From positions 33,786 through 97,785 of the IMG/VR virus record IMGVR_UViG_3300007640_008134: a DNA stretch of 64,000 bases; one strand, written 5' to 3'. Below are positions 56,377 through 62,760 of the stretch, piece after piece. Origin of the DNA: a virus. The position numbers were made by a program, and so were the translations under genes. Position 1 is the first letter of the stretch. Each line of letters begins with the position of its first letter. The notes under the pieces were generated by a model. The model was not told where the DNA came from. It saw only the letters and a program-made list of their open reading frames with translations, and did not search any database.

Positions 56377-57526
56377 AACATTTTGCGTATTACCATGGAT
56401 GAGTTTAGCTACAAGTGCAAGTGGCATTATGAGAGTATGCTGTAATAGTACACCGGGTAAGAATTTTATTATGAAAGATGATGGCAATGCTTACCGTGTC
56501 AACAAAGACAATATAGAAGAAGCATGGAATAGCGAAACCTACAAAAAAATTAGACAAGAAATGCTCAACGGCGAACGTCCTGAAATGTGTACACGTTGCT
56601 TTAGAGAAGAAGATGCTGGTATAACAAGTACTAGACAAAACTGGAATGAAAAATGGGCTCAAGATAGAGATTATCCAGTTGAAGCACCTTTTACAATACG
56701 TTATGTTGATATACGTTTAGGTAATCTATGTAACTTAAAATGCCGTATGTGCAATCCGTATGCAAGTAATCAATGGGTAAAAGAATGGCATTTAGTAAGT
56801 GATGCACTAGAAGAAAGTGAATACAATAGATTAAAAAATATGGATTGGCCAGAACACGAAACGGTATGGGATAATCTTTTTAAAATTGCAGATACGGTAG
56901 AGGAAATATATTTAACTGGTGGCGAGCCAACTATTATCAAAGAACAACATAGATTATTAGATTATTATATTGATAGCGGTAAAGCAAAAAAAATTAAATT
57001 AAAATACAATACTAATCTTACAAATGTGCCTGCAGAATTGATGCAAAAATGGAGTCATTTCAAACGTGTACAGCTAAATTGCAGTATTGATGCTACAGGT
57101 GAGTTAGATAGATATATTAGATATCCAAGCAACTGGGATAAAATTGTAGAAAACTTTGAGGCAATAACTAAACTTGAAAATGCATTTGTAGAAATTCATT
57201 GTACGGTACAAATGTACAATATATTAAAACTAAATGACTTTATAGAATGGGCATTGCCTTATGACTACAAGATTTACTTTAATATTCTTAATCATCCTGA
57301 AGAACTTAACATTAGAGTTCTACCAAAAGAATTAAAAGATCTTGCAGCAAAACGTTTAGAACCATATACTTGGTTACCTAAAGTGCAAGGTATAATTGAT
57401 TATATGTATGCAGAAGATTGGTCAAATAAATATAATAAGTTTGTTGATTATACAAAAAATTTAGATATTAGTAGGAAAGAAAATTTAATTGAAATTATTC
57501 CCGAGTTTGCCAGTTATTCACCTTAA
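56363..57526 (+). CDS. Radical SAM protein, N-terminal twitch type
   Basis: 387 residues. N-terminal cysteines: C8 in FCVLPW, a CC dyad at 26-27 and C76..C79 followed by REEDAGITSTRQ. The radical SAM motif is C123-NLK-C127-RM-C130, then TGGEPTIIKEQHR and LNCSIDATGELDRYIRYPSNW. It shows the complete twitch-type motif set and is a good reference for the group. It leads the second radical SAM/FkbM/SGNH cassette. Substrate unknown. Confidence 0.92.
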   Translation: MTQSKTFCVLPWMSLATSASGIMRVCCNSTPGKNFIMKDDGNAYRVNKDNIEEAWNSETYKKIRQEMLNGERPEMCTRCFREEDAGITSTRQNWNEKWAQDRDYPVEAPFTIRYVDIRLGNLCNLKCRMCNPYASNQWVKEWHLVSDALEESEYNRLKNMDWPEHETVWDNLFKIADTVEEIYLTGGEPTIIKEQHRLLDYYIDSGKAKKIKLKYNTNLTNVPAELMQKWSHFKRVQLNCSIDATGELDRYIRYPSNWDKIVENFEAITKLENAFVEIHCTVQMYNILKLNDFIEWALPYDYKIYFNILNHPEELNIRVLPKELKDLAAKRLEPYTWLPKVQGIIDYMYAEDWSNKYNKFVDYTKNLDISRKENLIEIIPEFASYSP

Positions 57527-58208
57527 CCATATAGAACTAGTTAGAAATATTACAAGAGATGAATTTATACTAGGAAAAAAGCAATACGATAACTATCATA
57601 TAGGTTATGCAATTGCAAAACATTATAAAAAACTAGGAACATATATAAATGTTGGTTTACATTATCCGACGTCTATGGGTGTATGTTCGTGGCATGATTA
57701 TGTTTATGGTTTTGAACCTGATTTCACAATTAATGAAATTAAAAAATGGTGTGTACAACAAGGATACGAAAATTTTACCTTAGTACAACAACCCTTATAC
57801 TCTCACAGAAAACTTACAGAATTTTATGTTGTTCCTGAAGAATATAGAGCTAAAAATCCAGAAAAAATGGGAGGTAACACCCTAGACAGATTTAGATGGA
57901 AAGAAGATTTTGAACCAAAAGTCTTAAATGTACAAACCAACACAATAGACAAATTTGTTAGAATAAAAAATATAAAAAACATAGACTTTATAAAAGTTGA
58001 TGCAGAAGGTGCAGATGCTAAGATTATTTTAGGAGCAGAATGGACGGTAAGTAAATATAAACCTATAATACAAATTGAATGTCCTCAGAATATAGTGGTT
58101 CCTTTGCTCCGTGAGAATAATTACTATAGTGTACAATTTAAAAGTGCTATTACTAGGACACACGGTCCTGTAGATTATTGGTTTATACCAGGAGAGTTGA
58201 TTACATGA
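57489..58208 (+). CDS. FkbM-type SAM methyltransferase, 239 aa, TTG start
   Basis: TYINVGLHYPTS occupies motif I, VYGFEPD the acidic strand, and IDFIKVDAEGADAKIILGA the classic FkbM D.EG.e..il.GA motif. A TTG start at 57489 with AGGAAAG 9 nt upstream gives a 38-nt overlap with the radical SAM gene; no in-frame ATG is available before the conserved region. It is the counterpart of the gene at 51854 in the duplicated cassette. Probably an O-methyltransferase on a sugar or peptide; inferred. Confidence 0.72.
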   Translation: MKLFPSLPVIHLNHIELVRNITRDEFILGKKQYDNYHIGYAIAKHYKKLGTYINVGLHYPTSMGVCSWHDYVYGFEPDFTINEIKKWCVQQGYENFTLVQQPLYSHRKLTEFYVVPEEYRAKNPEKMGGNTLDRFRWKEDFEPKVLNVQTNTIDKFVRIKNIKNIDFIKVDAEGADAKIILGAEWTVSKYKPIIQIECPQNIVVPLLRENNYYSVQFKSAITRTHGPVDYWFIPGELIT

Positions 58209-58915
58209 AGATCGGTGTTTTTGGAGATAGCTTTGCAGGACATACTGGCGATTTGGAAGCGAAACAAAAACGTTGGACAGAGCATTTACAAGAAATGCGT
58301 CCAGATTGGTATATTGGCAACCATGGATTTGCAGGTAGCAGTTTGTATTGGACATACAACCAAATTAGACAACACGAAGCTGCGTACGATAAATTGATAG
58401 TAATTTATACTAATCCTAATCGTTTATGGTTACCAAAATTAACTGACTACAATATTGAACATTGTTATGGATATCATTATATAATGCGCAGAGAAAACAG
58501 ATCAGATTGGGATCCAAAATCAATACTAGCAAAAAAGATGGCACCAGGATTGAAATTTTATTATCAATATATTTGTGACGAACGTGAACAAAACTTGTAC
58601 TGGAAATTGTTGGTTGAAGAAATTAGGAATATGCCAAATGTTGAGTTGTGTATTCCTGCTATGACAAGAACAGCAAACGAACCTATTAAAGCTTCTATGA
58701 CACGGATAGCAGATATAGATCATGAAATTTTTAAGGTAAATGTTATGAAAGACGATTTTGCTGATTTAAGAGCATGTCATATGAATCAAAAAAATAACAT
58801 ACAATTTGCCAAACGTATTTTAGAACATTTTGATGATATACGTGAATTTGATATAAATTTAAAAGAGTATGGTCCGCCAGATGCAGATGAACTCGTTATA
58901 GGATCCTATAAATGA
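58205..58915 (+). CDS. SGNH-like protein, 236 aa
   Basis: From ATG 58205 (GGAGAG upstream; the frame reaches 58178). MKIGVFGDSFAGHTGD is block I with GDS, NHGFAGSSLYWTYNQI the Gly block, and IVIYTNPNRLW the strand seen also in the protein encoded at 48743 (IISHTNPFRIY). DLRACHMNQKNNIQFA is a possible distal D..H. Third gene of the second cassette. It overlaps the preceding and following genes by 4 nt each. Likely acyl hydrolase or transferase; inferred. Confidence 0.6.
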   Translation: MKIGVFGDSFAGHTGDLEAKQKRWTEHLQEMRPDWYIGNHGFAGSSLYWTYNQIRQHEAAYDKLIVIYTNPNRLWLPKLTDYNIEHCYGYHYIMRRENRSDWDPKSILAKKMAPGLKFYYQYICDEREQNLYWKLLVEEIRNMPNVELCIPAMTRTANEPIKASMTRIADIDHEIFKVNVMKDDFADLRACHMNQKNNIQFAKRILEHFDDIREFDINLKEYGPPDADELVIGSYK

Positions 58916-60129
58916 AACATATGGTTTGTAGTAAAATGTGGACAGATATTAACATTCGTGTGCCACAGCAGTCTATAGTCAATTGTTGTAAAAAAACTAA
59001 TCAAAAAGTAACCATAGATGAAATTGATGAAAAAGGCACTCAAGTTTTTTTACATAGAAAAAAAGAACAAAAAGAAAAAAAGTTTTTTGTAAAACAAAAT
59101 AATTTTCCTGATGGATGTAAAGAATGTGCTTTAAATCATCCTGATAGTTTGTGGAGCGTTTGGAATACATGGAAAAATTATAATTTTACACAAAGTGATT
59201 TAATAAAACTGCAAAATCCTAATTATGATACTGGAAGACATATTGAAATAATGCTTAGTAATACTTGCAATATGACATGTATGTATTGTAATGGTTATGT
59301 AAGTAGTATGTGGTCAGATATTGATGGATTAAAAAACAATAATACAGATGAAGATATTTGGAAAACAAAAATCTTAGACAACTTGTACAAATATATTAGA
59401 AAATCTGAACAATGGTTAGATTATAATTTTATTGGTGGAGAACCTTTACTTGATCCTATGTTTACAGATGTTTTTAAAAATATCATCGATGCACATAAAA
59501 ATTCAAATGCTAAATTTGGTGGAATAAGTTTAACAACAAACCTAAATGTAAAACCAAAGGTTTTAGAAAACTTTTTAGATATGTGGAAAGATAGTGGATT
59601 AAAAAATCTACGTATTTGTCCTAGTATAGATGCCATGGGTAACGAAGGAAGTACAATACGTGAAGGATTGATATGGGAAAGATTTTGGAAAAATGCAGAA
59701 ACTATTTTGCAAGATAGTTCTGTAACAAGTGTTAGCTGGCTTCCTACTATAAGTGCATTAAGTGTGCCTTATCATTATAATATGATAAAAACTATTACAG
59801 ATATTTCAATTAAAAATAGAGGTAATGATAAATGGGAACTAGGACATAATTATGTTAATGAACCTGCTGCAATGAGTCCTCGTATTTTGCCGCTAAAATA
59901 TAAAACAGAAATCAACAAGACAATAGATTACTTAGAAAGTTTGAACATAAAGCATAACATACATCATATAAATTTATGTAAAAATGTTGCAGCAATGCTA
60001 GGAACAAACAGGAAATTAGACCAATTACAAAAAGCTAAAGATTGGTATATTTTACAAGGAGGAATGAAGCAAAAAGATTATTTTGTTGAATTTCCTTGGT
60101 TAGGAGAAGTATTAAATGGACTGGAATGA
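58912..60129 (+). CDS. Radical SAM protein, divergent N-terminal twitch type
   Basis: 405 residues. N-terminal cysteines: C6, a CC dyad at 25-26 and C69..C72, so the pattern is kept although the surrounding sequence is unlike the others (Lys-rich 45-65). The radical SAM motif is C119-NMT-C123-MY-C126, then FIGGEPLLDPMF and ICPSIDAMGNEGSTIREG. It overlaps the nitroreductase gene after it by 14 nt. Substrate unknown. Confidence 0.86.
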   Translation: MKHMVCSKMWTDINIRVPQQSIVNCCKKTNQKVTIDEIDEKGTQVFLHRKKEQKEKKFFVKQNNFPDGCKECALNHPDSLWSVWNTWKNYNFTQSDLIKLQNPNYDTGRHIEIMLSNTCNMTCMYCNGYVSSMWSDIDGLKNNNTDEDIWKTKILDNLYKYIRKSEQWLDYNFIGGEPLLDPMFTDVFKNIIDAHKNSNAKFGGISLTTNLNVKPKVLENFLDMWKDSGLKNLRICPSIDAMGNEGSTIREGLIWERFWKNAETILQDSSVTSVSWLPTISALSVPYHYNMIKTITDISIKNRGNDKWELGHNYVNEPAAMSPRILPLKYKTEINKTIDYLESLNIKHNIHHINLCKNVAAMLGTNRKLDQLQKAKDWYILQGGMKQKDYFVEFPWLGEVLNGLE

Positions 60130-60778
60130 ATTAATTTATTCACGGCACAGCTTTAACAATTTTAATATGAATGAAGTTATACCCGAAGAACATGTTGAAA
60201 AACTAATGAATGATTTATGTGCAACATTGCCTAGTAAGCAAGGAAGATATCCATACTTTATAGATGTTTTCAATTGGAGCAATAAAGATTTAAGATTATG
60301 GATGTATGAATATTGTACTTGGATTGATCAAGATAGTTCTAATCATAAACCATTTAACAAACAACCCCAAATGGCAGCACCATTGCTTATAACTTTTACC
60401 GTTCCTACTACACCTATTACAGACTTACCAGTTCCTGAAACAGATTGGCCTATTGGAGTTATGATAGACAATGTTGCACAATCACATATGGAAGTAGGAA
60501 TGGCTGCAATGCACCTAGTACATGCTGCATATGATTTAGGATACCAAGCAGGATTTTGTGGTTGTATTCCTGACCCTAGTTATTTTGCTAAAAAAATTGG
60601 TTATGCCAATCATCAAACATGGGTTTGCTTGGGTATTGGAACAAAACCAAATTTTGATCATAATCCTGAAGCCGAAGGATATTGGAGATGCCCGGTTGAT
60701 GGTATTGTATACAAACGTGGTGTGCATTCAAATCAGCCTAGACCGGAAGTAGGAAAATTTATAAAATATCATAATTGA
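60116..60778 (+). CDS. Nitroreductase-family flavoprotein, 220 aa
   Basis: LIYSRHSFNNF near residue 6 matches the R-x-S/R-x-x-F FMN-phosphate motif, MAAPLLITFTVP is the central strand, and HMEVGMAAMHLVHAAYDLGYQAG is the flavin-facing helix, followed by WVCLGIGTKPN. Length and motif order fit the FMN nitroreductase family, which reduces or dehydrogenates substrates with NAD(P)H. It is more complete than the related protein encoded at 28390. It stands directly before a radical SAM gene that has its own promoter. Confidence 0.75.
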   Translation: MDWNELIYSRHSFNNFNMNEVIPEEHVEKLMNDLCATLPSKQGRYPYFIDVFNWSNKDLRLWMYEYCTWIDQDSSNHKPFNKQPQMAAPLLITFTVPTTPITDLPVPETDWPIGVMIDNVAQSHMEVGMAAMHLVHAAYDLGYQAGFCGCIPDPSYFAKKIGYANHQTWVCLGIGTKPNFDHNPEAEGYWRCPVDGIVYKRGVHSNQPRPEVGKFIKYHN

Positions 60779-60803
60779 CAAAAACAATAAATGAGTATAT
60801 AAT
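60775..60803 (+). promoter_or_regulatory. Consensus sigma70 promoter TTGACA-N17-TATAAT, leaderless start
   Basis: Both hexamers are perfect (60775-60780 and 60798-60803). The -35 box overlaps the nitroreductase stop. The next ATG is at 60810, 7 nt after the -10 box, with no ribosome-binding site. The geometry is the same as at 26057 and 31751. Confidence 0.8.
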
Positions 60804-60809
60804 ACTAAT

Positions 60810-61931
60810 ATGACAGAAGATTTAAAATGGTCAAACTATGACTTTACTAAAATACCTTTTAACGACATTGTCCAAGTGGGACAACGAACGCTGCTCTACA
60901 GAGATATCTTTACGGTATCTTGGTTACTAGGTAGATTTTGCAATTATCGTTGCAGTTATTGTTGGCCTTATGCCAGGAGTGACCGAAAAGACCACAGACC
61001 GACTGAACTCTGTCTTAAAACAATTGATGAAATAAAGAGGCAAGCACGTGATAACGGATTTAATAGCTTTCATTTTAGTTTGTCTGGGGGCGAGCCTACC
61101 TTTCATCCAGGGTACTTGGACATACTTGGTCACTTGGCTGATGATGTCGATAATACTAATTATACTTCTGTCCATATGACATCAAACTGCTCACGCCCAA
61201 TGAAGTGGTTTGAGGATTATGTAGAACGTGTTAAGCCGTTTCATAGAGCAAGTATTACAGCAAGTCTTCATACAGAGCATTTAGACACAAAGGAGAAAAT
61301 GCAGGATTTTGCAGATAAACTAATCCTGTGTCAAGAACACGATGTACAAGTTACAATTAATATGGTTATGGTTCCTGAATGGTTTGAGCGAGATTGGGAA
61401 AACGCCTTATTCTTCCATGAACAAGGAATTAATGTTACTCTTAAGCCCCAGTCCGATCCAACGGCCTCCCGTGTTGTGGATGGGTATAGTGACGAAATGC
61501 TTAAAAGACTCTGGAACGGTATGCCACAAAGAGCCTACACAGAATCAAAAAGAAAATTTGTAGATAGGCCAAAACCAAAGTTTGAAATACCTACTGACAT
61601 TATGTACAAGCATGATGCAAGTGTACCTTGGCATATGCAAGTTGAATTTAGAGATAGTACTGGTAAAGCATGGTATATGGATCAAGCAGAACGTTTTAAT
61701 GCGTTTAACTTTAATAAATTTAAAGGGTGGAATTGCAATGCAGGATATCAAGGAATTATTATTAGAGAACCAGACGGTAGTATTAAGCGTAGTTATAGCT
61801 GTCATGACGTTCCACTTGGCAATATAGAAACAGGATTTAAATTGTTTGATAAACCGATGCCTTGTATGACTGAAAGTTGTGTTAGTTCAGCAGATAGTAA
61901 AATTCCCAAAAGAAAATATGATAACGTATAG
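60810..61931 (+). CDS. Radical SAM protein, third type, 373 aa
   Basis: C44-NYR-C48-SY-C51 with the preceding FTVSWLLGRF entry, then LSGGEPTFHPGY. The C-terminal part has WNCNAGY, an IIIREPDGSIKRSYSCHD stretch, GNIETG and PCMTESC, a SPASM-like set. It is related to the protein encoded at 41467. The coding sequence has patches clearly richer in G+C than the island (about 48% and 55% in the 60-base rows at 60961 and 61081, 57% at 61441, counted by hand), then returns to about a third. Expected to be transcribed from its own promoter as a leaderless mRNA. Confidence 0.87.
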   Translation: MTEDLKWSNYDFTKIPFNDIVQVGQRTLLYRDIFTVSWLLGRFCNYRCSYCWPYARSDRKDHRPTELCLKTIDEIKRQARDNGFNSFHFSLSGGEPTFHPGYLDILGHLADDVDNTNYTSVHMTSNCSRPMKWFEDYVERVKPFHRASITASLHTEHLDTKEKMQDFADKLILCQEHDVQVTINMVMVPEWFERDWENALFFHEQGINVTLKPQSDPTASRVVDGYSDEMLKRLWNGMPQRAYTESKRKFVDRPKPKFEIPTDIMYKHDASVPWHMQVEFRDSTGKAWYMDQAERFNAFNFNKFKGWNCNAGYQGIIIREPDGSIKRSYSCHDVPLGNIETGFKLFDKPMPCMTESCVSSADSKIPKRKYDNV

Positions 61932-62760
61932 AGCTGAAGGAATAAAAGATCCAAATTTTGAATATGATTTAGTTGCAAAATGGCATAATATTGAAACTTT
62001 TATTGTAACATATAAAAACTGGATTATAACAAGCAAAAATAATTGTGTAACTGGATTAAATAATTTTAGTGCATATGTCACTGATGGAGTTACAAGTGCA
62101 TTTAGCGATTTTGAAAAAAGCTATAAACATTTAGAAACATGTGTATTTAGAGGTGAATATCCTTATCATCATACTTTAGGAATAAAATCAATCGATAACT
62201 TAAAAGAGTTATCTAAACAAAATAAATTGATTATAAGTTATCCATTTTCTGCCCATGGAAACAAACACGAACATTTTGATGACATAATCGATTATTGTAA
62301 TTTGTGTGATATTCCTGTCTTTTTAGATATGGCCTTTTTTGGAACTTGTGCTAATGTAAATATAAATGTACATCAACCTTGTATTAAATTTGTTGCGTTT
62401 AGTTTAAGCAAAACATTTGTTACTGGATTTTGTAGAACAGGAATATGTTTTACCAATGAACAAAATATTGCAATGAAATTAATTAATGAATACTATTATG
62501 TAAATCATGTAAGTTTAGGAATGCATACAAACTTGCTTAAAAATTTTTCAGCAGACTATGTGTATAACAAATACAGAAGTAAACAAATAAAGATATGCAA
62601 TGAAATAGATTTTGAACCAAGTGATACGGTATTTTTAGGATACAGCTTTACAAACAAAACATTTGGTAAAAAATATTCAAGAGAAGGGTATGTAAATAGA
62701 GTAGGTTTAAATTATGCTTTGTTAGAAGACAATTATAATCTTAAACCTATTCCTTTTTAA
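61918..62760 (+). CDS. Shortened PLP-dependent aminotransferase-like protein, 280 aa
   Basis: From ATG 61918 (the frame reaches 61879). The fold-type I landmarks are visible: LIISYPFSAHGN, PVFLDMAFFGTC with D137 (pyridine-nitrogen Asp), FVAFSLSKTF with K165 (Schiff-base Lys) and R173 in FCRTG. At 280 residues it lacks about 100 found in class I aminotransferases, mainly the small domain, so it may be a reduced enzyme or act on an unusual substrate. Its stop shares TTAA with the stop of the convergent protease gene. Confidence 0.7.
   Translation: MITYRAEGIKDPNFEYDLVAKWHNIETFIVTYKNWIITSKNNCVTGLNNFSAYVTDGVTSAFSDFEKSYKHLETCVFRGEYPYHHTLGIKSIDNLKELSKQNKLIISYPFSAHGNKHEHFDDIIDYCNLCDIPVFLDMAFFGTCANVNINVHQPCIKFVAFSLSKTFVTGFCRTGICFTNEQNIAMKLINEYYYVNHVSLGMHTNLLKNFSADYVYNKYRSKQIKICNEIDFEPSDTVFLGYSFTNKTFGKKYSREGYVNRVGLNYALLEDNYNLKPIPF

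Noticed and set aside
18079-62760. The island as bacterial chromosome (a surface polysaccharide cluster) rather than phage
   Set aside because: It contains a fibre gene with a T4-type late box, adjoins collar/fibre genes without a break, and shows the same ACWGT absence as the structural genes.
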